DNA of 64,000 nucleotides from assembly GCA_045635085.1 (NCBI GenBank), contig JAZRBM010000004.1, positions 62,001 to 126,000 of the forward strand, written 5' to 3'. Under the pieces are notes generated by a model, which worked only from the letters and a program-made list of their open reading frames with translations, ran no database searches and had not been told where the DNA came from. Shown one piece after another: positions 19,068 through 26,989 of this stretch. A program made the translations under genes and the position numbers. Numbering within the stretch: position 1 is the stretch's first letter; each line of letters opens with the position of its first letter. This DNA comes from Congzhengia sp045635085 (GTDB lineage Bacteria > Bacillota > Clostridia > UBA1381 > UBA9506).

Positions 19068-19137
19068 TCTTCAAATTTTGGGCTTCATATATATCAGTTC
19101 CTATATGAATAACTTAAATTAAAGGCTACGGCATACC

Positions 19138-19175
19138 AAAAAGCCCCATAAACCATATGGTTGTGGGGTTTTTTA
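19138..19175 (+). terminator. Terminator after the cold-shock gene
   Basis: CCCCA and TGGGG plus AACC/GGTT form a stem with a small internal loop, followed by six T. Confidence 0.8.
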
Positions 19176-19192
19176 TTTGAAGGGAGAACAAA

Positions 19193-20074
19193 ATGAGTAA
19201 AATTTTAAGAGCAATAGATTCACAGGGCTTAGTAAGGGTGTTTTTTATTGATGGCCGTGACATGGTAGAAAAAGCAAGACAAATTCATAATACTTCTCCC
19301 GTTGCAACTGCAGCTTTGGGCAGAACTTTAATTATGACCGCGCTAATTGGCAGCGGAATGAAAGAAAAAGATGACACAGTTTCTGTATTTATAAAGGGTG
19401 ACGGTCCGCTGGGACAAATTGTCACAACTGCAAATGGAAACGGTTTAGTTAAAGGATATGTTGCAAACCCTGCTGTTCACTTGCCACTGAAGCCGAACGG
19501 AAAATTAGACGTTGGCGGTGCAGTTGGTAAAGGTTCTCTTTCTATAACCATGGATTTGGGTCTAAAAGAGCCGTACTGCGGACAGGTTCCGCTTGTTACC
19601 GGAGAGATTGCTGAGGATTTTACCTATTATTACGCAAAGTCACAACAAATCCCGACAGCTGTATCGTTAGGCGTATTGGTAGACAGAGACTACACAGTTA
19701 AACAGGCAGGCGGACTTTTTGTTCAGCTTTTGCCGGGTTGTGATGATGAAACTGCAGCTTTGATAGAAAAAAATGTAACAAATCTTGCTCCAGTGACTAC
19801 TATGTTAGAAGAGGGTATGTCGCCGGACCTTATAGTTACATCTGTTTTTGCAGGATTGTTTTTTAAATATTTAGAAGATGACGAATATGAATACAAATGT
19901 GACTGCAGCAGAGAAAAAATCGAAAAGGCACTTATCTCTTTAGGTGAAAAAGAGCTAAAGGCAATGATTGAAGAAGACCATTTTGCAGAAGTGACGTGCA
20001 GATTTTGTCCTAATGTTTATAAATTTACAGAATTTGACTTAATTAATTTGCTAAATAAAGCAAAAAATAAGTAG
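19193..20074 (+). CDS. hslO: Redox-regulated chaperone Hsp33
   Basis: Cytosolic holdase activated by oxidation of four zinc-bound cysteines. 293 residues. The redox switch is at the C-terminus: CDC near residue 238 and CRFC near 270. AAGGGAG precedes the ATG. Confidence 0.96.
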   Translation: MSKILRAIDSQGLVRVFFIDGRDMVEKARQIHNTSPVATAALGRTLIMTALIGSGMKEKDDTVSVFIKGDGPLGQIVTTANGNGLVKGYVANPAVHLPLKPNGKLDVGGAVGKGSLSITMDLGLKEPYCGQVPLVTGEIAEDFTYYYAKSQQIPTAVSLGVLVDRDYTVKQAGGLFVQLLPGCDDETAALIEKNVTNLAPVTTMLEEGMSPDLIVTSVFAGLFFKYLEDDEYEYKCDCSREKIEKALISLGEKELKAMIEEDHFAEVTCRFCPNVYKFTEFDLINLLNKAKNK

Positions 20075-20107
20075 GGCAAAAATTTTTAAAAAAATTATAT
20101 TTTCTTC

Positions 20108-20136
20108 TTGACAATCATCGTGTTATCGTGTATAAT
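20108..20136 (+). promoter_or_regulatory. Promoter of the tRNA cluster
   Basis: Perfect TTGACA at 20108 and TATAAT at 20131 with 17 bases between, 38 bases before tRNA-Val. Confidence 0.9.
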
Positions 20137-20173
20137 AATTTTCGTCGCCGAAATGGCGCAAGCAAGTATGAAT

Positions 20174-20249
20174 GGGCGCATAGCTCAGCTGGGAGAGCAT
20201 CTGCCTTACAAGCAGAGGGTCACAGGTTCGAGCCCTGTTGTGCCCACCA
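20174..20249 (+). tRNA. tRNA-Val (TAC)
   Basis: Full cloverleaf with the anticodon TAC in loop CTTACAA between stems TCTGC and GCAGA. Acceptor GGGCGCA pairs with TGTGCCC. CCA is encoded. Confidence 0.97.
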
Positions 20250-20256
20250 TTCATGC

Positions 20257-20333
20257 GGCTCGGTAGTTCAGTTGGTTAGAATGCCAGCCTGTCACGCTGG
20301 AGGTCGTGGGTTCGAGCCCCATCCGAGTCGCCA
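20257..20333 (+). tRNA. tRNA-Asp (GTC)
   Basis: Acceptor GGCTCGG pairs with CCGAGTC. Anticodon GTC lies in CTGTCAC between CCAGC and GCTGG. Discriminator G, encoded CCA. Confidence 0.97.
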
Positions 20334-20338
20334 AATTT

Positions 20339-20414
20339 GCCTCTGTAGCTCAGTCGGTAGAGCAGGGGACTGAAAATCCCCGTGTCGGTGGTTCGATTCC
20401 GCCCGGAGGCACCA
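20339..20414 (+). tRNA. tRNA-Phe (GAA)
   Basis: Acceptor GCCTCTG pairs with CGGAGGC. Anticodon GAA lies in CTGAAAA between GGGGA and TCCCC. Encoded CCA. Confidence 0.97.
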
Positions 20415-20435
20415 CCAACACAAAGGATAAAAGAT

Positions 20436-20510
20436 GCGGGAGTGGCTCAGTGGTAGAGCGTCACCTTGCCAAGGTGAACGTCGCGAGTTCGAATCTCGTC
20501 TTCCGCTCCA
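20436..20510 (+). tRNA. tRNA-Gly (GCC)
   Basis: Acceptor GCGGGAG pairs with CTTCCGC. Anticodon GCC lies in TTGCCAA between TCACC and GGTGA. Encoded CCA. A terminator starts directly after it. Confidence 0.97.
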
Positions 20511-20549
20511 AAAACAAAATCTTGCCGCGTGCAAGATTTTGTTTTAAAT
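20511..20549 (+). terminator. Hairpin terminator between tRNA-Gly and tRNA-Cys
   Basis: A perfect 15-pair stem (20511-20525 with 20531-20545) and a five-base loop, with GTTTT at its end. It should end the tRNA transcript before the Cys gene. Confidence 0.75.
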
Positions 20550-20556
20550 TTAATAT

Positions 20557-20630
20557 GGCGCCATAGCCAAGTGGTAAGGCAGAGGTCTGCAACAGCTTCA
20601 TCCGCAGTTCAAATCTGGGTGGCGCGTCCA
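20557..20630 (+). tRNA. tRNA-Cys-like gene (GCA) with damaged stems
   Basis: Clearly derived from tRNA-Cys: anticodon GCA in loop TCTGCAA, U discriminator, encoded CCA, and intact D and T loops. Pairing is imperfect in three stems: the first acceptor pair is G-G, two anticodon-stem pairs are lost (AGAGG against CAGCT), and one T-stem pair is G-G. It lies after a terminator and shows no promoter of its own, at the edge of a mobile island. It may be a pseudo-tRNA or a diverged functional copy. Confidence 0.7.
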
Positions 20631-20680
20631 AAAGAGACAAACAGTTTTTATAACATAGTTATAATGATGTTTGTCTCTTT
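20631..20680 (+). terminator. Terminator after tRNA-Cys
   Basis: A 13-pair stem, AAAGAGACAAACA with its complement, around a loop that itself holds a TTATAAC/GTTATAA hairpin, followed by T residues. Confidence 0.8.
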
Positions 20681-20936
20681 TTCTATGCAAATTTAACATA
20701 AAGGGTGGTCTTGGATTGGTAGAATTGTTTGGGAGGATTTGGATAGATGAAGAAAATTTGGTGGATATAACATCATAATGGTGATGTTTTAAAATTGGAT
20801 ATTATAAATTTTGAGCACATTTTGAGTGAAATCAAGATGTGCTTTTTTTATTTTAAAAGTATAAAGGAGGAAACTTACAATGACAAATAATGAAATTAGA
20901 AGTACAAATAATATCAAACTTAAGGAGGAATATAAA
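20681..20936. other. Intergenic left edge of the mobile island
   Basis: No gene that I can support. It holds a hairpin with seven T at 20814-20849 (AGCACAT/ATGTGCT). It also has AAAGGAGG at 20863, nine bases before ATG 20880, which opens the recombinase-like frame early, and a second AAGGAGG at 20922. No attachment-site repeat was recognised by eye. Confidence 0.5.
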
Positions 20937-21272
20937 ATGATGAAATTGGATTTGTATGAATCAAGATTGTTTGGTAGAATTTGTTACGGGTTTGGTAGAG
21001 ATGAAGACGGTTATGTTTACGTTAAAGAAGATGAAGCCGATGTAGTAAGAATGATTTATGATATGGCTATTAATGGTCATAGTTTGCAGAATATTCAGGC
21101 AGAATTGCACAACCTTGGAATCAAATCTCCGTCAGGTAAAGATAAATGGACGCGAGATGTAATTGATAAGACCATAAACAACAAAAAGTATTTAGCTTAT
21201 ATTATTTCATTTGAAAATTTCGTTGAGGCATCTATTGAAAAAGAATCTCGTTGCAGATACGTTAGAAGTTAG
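20937..21272 (+). CDS. Partial serine recombinase (Recombinase-domain-only protein)
   Basis: About 111 residues that match only the middle Recombinase domain of large serine recombinases (residues from GYGFGRD-like GFGRDEDGYVYV through SPSGKDKWTRDVIDKTINNKKY). The catalytic resolvase domain and the zinc ribbon are absent, so it cannot cut DNA itself. ATG 20937 has AAGGAGG eight bases upstream. An in-frame ATG at 20880 also has a good site and would add 19 residues. It could be a decayed recombinase or a small accessory protein of the downstream enzyme. Confidence 0.65.
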   Translation: MMKLDLYESRLFGRICYGFGRDEDGYVYVKEDEADVVRMIYDMAINGHSLQNIQAELHNLGIKSPSGKDKWTRDVIDKTINNKKYLAYIISFENFVEASIEKESRCRYVRS

Positions 21273-21335
21273 TCTAGGGACAGAATTGCAGGTTTGTTAT
21301 ATAATTTTATTATCAAAATGAAAGGAGAATTGTCT

Positions 21336-21911
21336 ATGAACAAATCAGCAATTCAAAATCAACTGCGGTATATTATTGCAAAAGAGCAATATATGAAGCC
21401 ACTATTGGAGCATGAAATTATAACAGAGGAGGTGTATAACGAGGTATTAGAAAATCTGTACGATGAATTTGAGGTCTGGAGATATAGTAGAATACAGAAC
21501 CCAAGTGTTGAATTTAGAAAGAAGAAAAGAGAGGCAAGAAATAATTTGTTGGAGCAGAATCCAGGATATATTTCTTTAACAGAGTTAGCAAGAAGTAAAC
21601 CACAAAAATCAACCGGTTACATTATTCAAAGGTGGTTAAGGAATAGTGGAACTGTTGATTTTCTCACTTTATGGGAGAATAAACACAATGAAAAGTTTCT
21701 CCCCATTTCGGTAGAATTAAATTCTTTAACACCAAAAATATGGATAAAAGAAACACATTCTATCGGAATTGTATCAAGGCAGGGGAAGAATGGCGGAACA
21801 TATGCACATAAGGAAATAGCAATGCATTTTATGTGCTGGCTGTCTGCAGAAATGATGTTAAATGTTATAGAGAAATACTTGGAGGTAATGAATGATGAGA
21901 AAGATAACTGA
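21336..21911 (+). CDS. SHOCT-like/KilA-N domain protein of a mobile element
   Basis: 191 residues from ATG 21336, chosen for AAAGGAG upstream. The first 45 residues (INKSAIQNQLRYIIAKEQ-like helices, then LLEHEIITEEVYNEV) resemble the SHOCT-type segment common beside clostridial recombinases. Residues about 85-185 resemble a KilA-N DNA-binding domain (GYIIQRWLRNSGTVDFL; GGTYAHKEIAMHFMCWLS). KilA-N is a phage/mobile-element domain. The gene overlaps the next recombinase by 20 bases, so the two are co-expressed. Function inferred: DNA binding or regulation of the element. Confidence 0.75.
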   Translation: MNKSAIQNQLRYIIAKEQYMKPLLEHEIITEEVYNEVLENLYDEFEVWRYSRIQNPSVEFRKKKREARNNLLEQNPGYISLTELARSKPQKSTGYIIQRWLRNSGTVDFLTLWENKHNEKFLPISVELNSLTPKIWIKETHSIGIVSRQGKNGGTYAHKEIAMHFMCWLSAEMMLNVIEKYLEVMNDEKDN

Positions 21912-23433
21912 AATTCCGGCTACAATTTCCAAACAGTCTCAAGATATAAATAAACAATATAGAGTAGCAGCATACTGTAGGGTTAGTACAGATAAAGAAG
22001 AACAAGAGAATAGTCTTGAAAATCAAATTACATATTACAAAAGCAAAATTGAGAACACTCCTAATTGGACTTTGGTTGATATTTTCGCTGATTTCGGCAT
22101 AAGCGGAATGAATGATACAAACAGAATTGAATTTCAGAGAATGCTTGGGATGTGTGATAAAGGAAAAATAGATTTGATTATTACAAAGTCAATTTCACGA
22201 TTTGCAAGAAATACGGTTGATTGTCTAACACATGTAAGAAAACTAAAAGCAAATAATATAGGAGTTGTTTTTGAAAAAGAAGGGATAAATACACTTGATG
22301 CTGTTAGTGAAACTTTTCTAACATGGTTCAGTGCTTTTGCTCAGGCAGAAAGTGAATCATTAAGCCAAAATGTGACAAGAGGCAAAAGGATGGGATATAA
22401 AGAGGGTAAATTTTCGTTTCCGTCTTGCCTATATGGGTATGATAGGGGCGATGGGAAAACACCTGTTATAATTCCAGAACAGGCAGCAATCGTTCGCAAA
22501 ATCTTTCATATGTATTTGGAGGGAAATTCCATAGGCGGAATTAGGAAATGGCTTAACGATAACAACATAGAAACAACAAGGGGTATAGGTGAATGGAACA
22601 AATCTACTGTGTCCGGGATTTTGAGAAATGAGAAATATAAAGGTGATGTACTCCTGCAGAAAAGTTATACGGTAGATTATCTTACCAAGACAACAGCAAA
22701 AAACAAAGGTGAGGTAACACAATATTATATTGAAAATAACCATGAAGGAATTGTGGCACGGAAAATATTCGATATGGTGCAGGATGAAATGCAAAGAAGG
22801 GCAAGTTTATACAGTAGTAAAACTCCAAGCAAATATAGTTCTAAATATGCTCTCACAGGCAAGGTGATCTGCGGAGAATGTGGTTCTAAGTACAGAAGAG
22901 TTACATGGTCACGAAATGGCAAAAAGAAAATTGTGTGGAGATGTACAGAAAGGCTCACTAATGGCACTAAGAACTGTAAGAATTCGCCAACCATACTTGA
23001 AGAAGACTTACATAACGCAATACTTAATAATTTAAAAGAGATATTGCCTATGTCAGACGATATAGCTCAAAAAGTTAAAAATGAGATTGAGATTGTTTTA
23101 ATGAAAAAAGATGATAATAATCCACAAGTTATCCAACGTAAAATTAAAAACTTTGAAAAAGAGGCTGAGGTTTTGAGGAATATTTTAAAAGAAACAGAGG
23201 ATAAAGAGTTTTATATTGAAAAAATTAAAAAAATAGAAAATGAATTATTGAAACTAAACAAAGTAGATAGTTTTACTTCAGTAAAAGAATCTTATGATTT
23301 ATTAAATCAAATTAAAAAGATTGTTGACAATAAGGAATTGAATATGGACACATATTTCGATATAGTGATAAGTAAAATAGTTCAATATATACTAGTATAT
23401 AGAACAGGGAAAATAAATGTTATCTATGATTAA
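21892..23433 (+). CDS. Large serine recombinase (site-specific integrase)
   Basis: 513 residues with complete architecture. The resolvase catalytic domain (about 22-165) has the nucleophilic serine in YCRVSTD. A Recombinase domain follows (about 185-290), then a zinc ribbon (CGECG near 325, WRCTER near 350) and a C-terminal coiled coil rich in lysine and glutamate (about 400-470). It very probably drives integration and excision of this island. GGAGG lies six bases before the ATG inside the upstream gene. Codon use is AT-rich compared with the core genes. Confidence 0.92.
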   Translation: MMRKITEIPATISKQSQDINKQYRVAAYCRVSTDKEEQENSLENQITYYKSKIENTPNWTLVDIFADFGISGMNDTNRIEFQRMLGMCDKGKIDLIITKSISRFARNTVDCLTHVRKLKANNIGVVFEKEGINTLDAVSETFLTWFSAFAQAESESLSQNVTRGKRMGYKEGKFSFPSCLYGYDRGDGKTPVIIPEQAAIVRKIFHMYLEGNSIGGIRKWLNDNNIETTRGIGEWNKSTVSGILRNEKYKGDVLLQKSYTVDYLTKTTAKNKGEVTQYYIENNHEGIVARKIFDMVQDEMQRRASLYSSKTPSKYSSKYALTGKVICGECGSKYRRVTWSRNGKKKIVWRCTERLTNGTKNCKNSPTILEEDLHNAILNNLKEILPMSDDIAQKVKNEIEIVLMKKDDNNPQVIQRKIKNFEKEAEVLRNILKETEDKEFYIEKIKKIENELLKLNKVDSFTSVKESYDLLNQIKKIVDNKELNMDTYFDIVISKIVQYILVYRTGKINVIYD

Positions 23434-23439
23434 ATTGAT

Positions 23440-23485
23440 ACTTATTGTATGTTTACTTATTGTGTTCAAGGTGCTATACTATAAT
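23440..23485 (+). promoter_or_regulatory. Promoter and possible Xre operator
   Basis: TATAAT at 23480 with a weak TTATTG 17 bases upstream. ACTTATTGT occurs twice as a direct repeat (23440-23448 and 23455-23463) across the -35 region, as expected for autoregulation by a small Xre protein such as the one encoded next. Confidence 0.45.
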
Positions 23486-23501
23486 ATGAGGTGATGTATC
23501 T

Positions 23502-23708
23502 GTGGATATTATTAAAGTGTTTTCACTAAATGTGAGGAAATATCGAATTCAAAAAGGATGGTCTCAGGAAGAATTGGCTGAGAAATCTGATTTACATAGA
23601 ACATATATTAGTGCGGTAGAATGCGAGAGACGAAGTATCGCTTTAGAAAATATACAGAAGCTAGCGGATGCACTTGAAATAGATACATATAAATTGTTTA
23701 TGGAATAA
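23502..23708 (+). CDS. Xre-family regulator (restriction-controller-like)
   Basis: 68-residue single helix-turn-helix protein (WSQEELAEKSDLHRTYISAVE), close in size and pattern to the C proteins that control restriction-modification operons. GTG start at 23502 behind GAGGTGAT; no earlier ATG fits. It lies 32 bases upstream of a nuclease-fold gene, so it likely regulates the cassette and possibly delays its expression after transfer. It lacks any toxin-neutralising extension, so an antitoxin role is less likely. Confidence 0.88.
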   Translation: MDIIKVFSLNVRKYRIQKGWSQEELAEKSDLHRTYISAVECERRSIALENIQKLADALEIDTYKLFME

Positions 23709-23740
23709 GATATAATTTATTTTTTGAAAGGAGGATCGAT

Positions 23741-24589
23741 ATGAAAAACAATACTGTGTTTAATAGATTGTTTACACAATATTCTATCAATGATTTGATT
23801 CATGGTAATGATAATCAAGTATATAAAGCTGTCATTAAAAGAGTATTACAGGATCCTCATTCTAAAAATAATGGTGAAATTATAAGTGAGATATATTCTT
23901 ATATGGGAAAGAATTATCGAAATGAGTATTTTTATCAAAATACCCTTATTAATAAATTGTTATTGGGAAAACATAGTGTAAATACAACTACTGCATTAAC
24001 ACAGATACCTATAAATAAGTCAAAAGCAGACTTTATTTTAATAAATGGAAAAGCGGTAGTATATGAGATAAAAACAGAATTAGATAGTTTTGTTAGATTG
24101 GAAACACAACTAGATGATTATTATAAAGCTTTTAGTGACGTCTGTGTTGTTACCTGTGAAGAAAATTATGATAAATTAAATTCGATTCTTCAAGGAACAA
24201 ATGTTGGTATTTGTATATTAACTAAAAGAAACACTCTTAATTTTATAAAAAATCCTATTTCAGATTATAGTAAGATCAGTCATGAAATGCTATTTAAAAT
24301 CTTACATAAATGTGAATTTGAGAATATAGTAAATGAATATTTTGGTGGATTGCCGACTACGACTCCTGTTTTTTATTATGATGAATGTTACAAAAGCTTC
24401 GCACGAATACCTATAATGGAAGCGTATAGTGCTACTTTAAAGCAGTTAAAAAAGAGGAATAAGATATTAAAGGAAGAATTTAAGAAAGTTCCATATGAAT
24501 TAAAGTCGTTAATGTATTTTTATAGCGAATATGATAATAAATATAGAACATTGCAGAAGTTTTTAAATGAAAATTATGGGAGGGTCTAA
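23741..24589 (+). CDS. sce7726-family protein, PD-(D/E)XK nuclease fold
   Basis: 282 residues of the family that NCBI calls sce7726. A PD-(D/E)XK-like core is visible: D97 in SKADFILI, then E109-x-K111 in VVYEIKTE, with an upstream acidic helix at E46-E50 (GEIISEI). It is preceded by an ideal AAAGGAGG site. The stop is two bases from the next gene. Known genomes place this family beside sce7725 and in defence contexts; the target is unknown. I infer a DNA or RNA nuclease role from the fold. Confidence 0.82.
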   Translation: MKNNTVFNRLFTQYSINDLIHGNDNQVYKAVIKRVLQDPHSKNNGEIISEIYSYMGKNYRNEYFYQNTLINKLLLGKHSVNTTTALTQIPINKSKADFILINGKAVVYEIKTELDSFVRLETQLDDYYKAFSDVCVVTCEENYDKLNSILQGTNVGICILTKRNTLNFIKNPISDYSKISHEMLFKILHKCEFENIVNEYFGGLPTTTPVFYYDECYKSFARIPIMEAYSATLKQLKKRNKILKEEFKKVPYELKSLMYFYSEYDNKYRTLQKFLNENYGRV

Positions 24590-24591
24590 GT

Positions 24592-25533
24592 ATGTATTTT
24601 CCATATTTGAGAGGCAGACAATATGAGTTGCTTGCATTAAGAGAATTGGTTGAAAAAGATGCAATAAGCAAAAAGGTCATACCAATTATAGAACCAGTTA
24701 AGCTTTCAGCCACTCTTTTAAAAACGATGGATGCTTTTATTAAAAACAATAGACAAATGATCGTAATATGCAATCCTGCGGTAGGAAACTTTGTTACAGA
24801 TATGAAAACGGATGACAAGAATCAAGAGCAATTTCTTTCGTTGTTGAAAAGTGAAGAAATAATTAAAGGGCATATCATGAAGAAAATGTCTGCACAATTT
24901 ATTGATATTTGGAAAGATAGAATGGGAGTGAACAAAGAGGACTGGGTGGTGCTTAATAACAAGCGAGAGTTTGTCGACGAATATTCTAATATTTTTGCAG
25001 AACGGCCTCCAAAATTTGTTTTAATACCCGATGAAAGCAACTTTAGAAGAAAAACCAGAGAAGGGAATAATAGGGTTTTATTAGCAGATAGATTTAATAA
25101 ACTAGACAGAAATTCAGATTATTCAAAAAATGAAGATGAGTTTTATTCTGATGATCATTTATATTACGATATTGATGGTTATAGAGGTTTTTCAGATTAT
25201 TCAATAATTGGAAATGATTATTTAGAATCAGGTTTTGCACCATATGCGGTAGCAATCCATATTATTTATTTAAAAAAAGATGATAGCTTATGGGTACATC
25301 ATTTTGTTTCAGATTCAAATGATGATATTCAAAACCCTGCAAAAAAATTTTATGAGGCGGTTAGCAAACTTGCGAATTGGTGCGAGATTAATCATATTGA
25401 TCTTACAATAGGATTAAAAACATTTATTGAACATTATCATAATCAAACATATCCAGGATTAGGAAGTGTTAAGAAATTGTCGTTAATGCACCACATAGAA
25501 TTATTAAGCAAGCTTCTTGATGGGGTGAAATGA
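24592..25533 (+). CDS. sce7725-family protein (beta-protein-like)
   Basis: 313 residues. The start MYFPYLRGRQYELLALREL and the segment KKVIPIIEPVK identify it as the sce7725 family, related to phage beta-like proteins. No catalytic motif is obvious. The gap to sce7726 is two bases, and its TGA overlaps the next ATG in ATGA, so three proteins are made in a coupled way. I infer a sensor or partner of the nuclease. Confidence 0.8.
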   Translation: MYFPYLRGRQYELLALRELVEKDAISKKVIPIIEPVKLSATLLKTMDAFIKNNRQMIVICNPAVGNFVTDMKTDDKNQEQFLSLLKSEEIIKGHIMKKMSAQFIDIWKDRMGVNKEDWVVLNNKREFVDEYSNIFAERPPKFVLIPDESNFRRKTREGNNRVLLADRFNKLDRNSDYSKNEDEFYSDDHLYYDIDGYRGFSDYSIIGNDYLESGFAPYAVAIHIIYLKKDDSLWVHHFVSDSNDDIQNPAKKFYEAVSKLANWCEINHIDLTIGLKTFIEHYHNQTYPGLGSVKKLSLMHHIELLSKLLDGVK

Positions 25534-26603
25534 TGAATTGTTGTGAAAAGTGTTTTAAGGATATTGAAATTAAAGCCCTAATAAAGAAGCAAAAAAAGGG
25601 GAATTGTGATTTTTGTGGAAGTAAAAATACATATGTTTCAGATGTTTCAGAGTGCTTAGAAATTAAAGAAAACTTTGAACGACTAATAGATGTCTATTCG
25701 TCGGAAAGTAGTAGACCAGAGGAATTTCCAAAAGAAAAAATGGATTTGTTAAAAAATATTCTGGCATATAAATGGAATATTTTTAATTTACAACCAGATG
25801 CTATATATAGATTTTTGACAACGCTTCTTCCGGAAAGATATATAGAACAACCCGAAATTTTTGACAACCCTGTAGGGATATTCGAAGAGATTAATGATGA
25901 CTATTTGGGAGAGTATTCAATTTTGGGAAAATATCAATGGGAAGATTTTGTTACTGAAATAAAAGAAAAAAATAGATTCCATACCAATATAATAAATAAG
26001 GATGTTTTATCAAAAGTTTTACAAGCTTCATTTAAGGTATATAAAAAGGGTACAATATTTTATAGAGCAAGAACTTGTCAGGATGAGAGAGGGTATACCA
26101 AAAATGAGATGTGGGCGCCACCACCACAAATGGCCTCTAGTGGAAGAGCAAACCCCGAAGGTATTAGTTGTTTGTATTTGGCTGATTCTATTGACACAAC
26201 CTTGCACGAAATCAGAGCTGGTATATACGATTATGTAACTGTTGGTAGGTTTGTTTTACAAAGAGATATAGAAGTTGTTAATTTAGCAGACATAGATAAG
26301 ATAAGTCCATTCAAGGATTTAGATATTAGTTTGATTGCTGCGAACATTCCTCATTTAATTAAGATCGGACAAAACATAGCTAAGCCATTAAGAAGATATG
26401 ATAGTTCTTTAGATTATTTGCCTACGCAGTATATATGTGATTATATTAAGAGCGAAGGGTTTTCAGGTATAGAGTATAAAAGTACGATGCTAAATGCTGG
26501 AACTAATTATGCAATATTTAATGAGAAGTTATTTAAGTGCACCAAGACGGAGGTTTACGAGGTGCAATCATTAAACTATGGCTATCAATCTATTCTAAAG
26601 TAA
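25530..26603 (+). CDS. RES-domain NAD+ phosphorylase with HEPN/RES N-terminal region
   Basis: 357 residues. The C-terminal RES domain (about 165-345) shows the expected polar residues: arginine in FYRARTC (179/181), Y216 in CLYLADS and E227 in TLHEIRA. RES proteins characterised elsewhere degrade NAD+ and act as toxins. The N-terminus carries cysteines at 4, 5, 8, 26 and 29, a likely zinc cluster, followed by a helical region. It is translationally coupled to sce7725 by a four-base overlap. No classical RES antitoxin lies beside it. Confidence 0.85.
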   Translation: MMNCCEKCFKDIEIKALIKKQKKGNCDFCGSKNTYVSDVSECLEIKENFERLIDVYSSESSRPEEFPKEKMDLLKNILAYKWNIFNLQPDAIYRFLTTLLPERYIEQPEIFDNPVGIFEEINDDYLGEYSILGKYQWEDFVTEIKEKNRFHTNIINKDVLSKVLQASFKVYKKGTIFYRARTCQDERGYTKNEMWAPPPQMASSGRANPEGISCLYLADSIDTTLHEIRAGIYDYVTVGRFVLQRDIEVVNLADIDKISPFKDLDISLIAANIPHLIKIGQNIAKPLRRYDSSLDYLPTQYICDYIKSEGFSGIEYKSTMLNAGTNYAIFNEKLFKCTKTEVYEVQSLNYGYQSILK

Positions 26604-26657
26604 GCATATAATCTTTACAAATGGAATAAACCAATAAATAAGTTAGGAGAATTTAAA

Positions 26658-26972
26658 ATGTGCAAACAAATATCTACCGAATACATACTAGGGAGTGCAC
26701 TGTATTTCAATCAAAATGGAATTTCTATATCACGATTAAATCAACTTGAACAAAAAATTTATAAGGAAAATACTGACCTAATTATTGATATTTCTAGAAG
26801 TGCAATTGTTTCTGTTGTGGAATCATGTAATGAATATTTTAAATTAGAGAATGATTTTTTATTGCTAGAAGAGTATTATTTAAATAATATTACAAGAATA
26901 AAAAATAGATTCTTTGATGTATTAGATGAAAGTCTAAAAACATGTATTAAGTGTGCATTGTTATCTGATTAA
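26658..26972 (+). CDS. Small helical protein of unknown function
   Basis: 104 residues, not recognised. It is predicted from pattern to be mostly helical, with no membrane segment and no clear motif. Two cysteines close to the C-terminus (CIKCALL) may bind metal. It is behind TTAGGAG, sits between the RES toxin and the HD hydrolase, and has 17 bases to the latter. By position it could be an immunity protein, but that is only inference. Confidence 0.65.
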   Translation: MCKQISTEYILGSALYFNQNGISISRLNQLEQKIYKENTDLIIDISRSAIVSVVESCNEYFKLENDFLLLEEYYLNNITRIKNRFFDVLDESLKTCIKCALLSD

Positions 26973-26989
26973 TATTACAGGAGAACGAC

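Noticed and set aside
20128..20566. Open frames covering the tRNA cluster on both strands
   Set aside because: They only translate tRNA sequence; the cloverleaves explain the bases.
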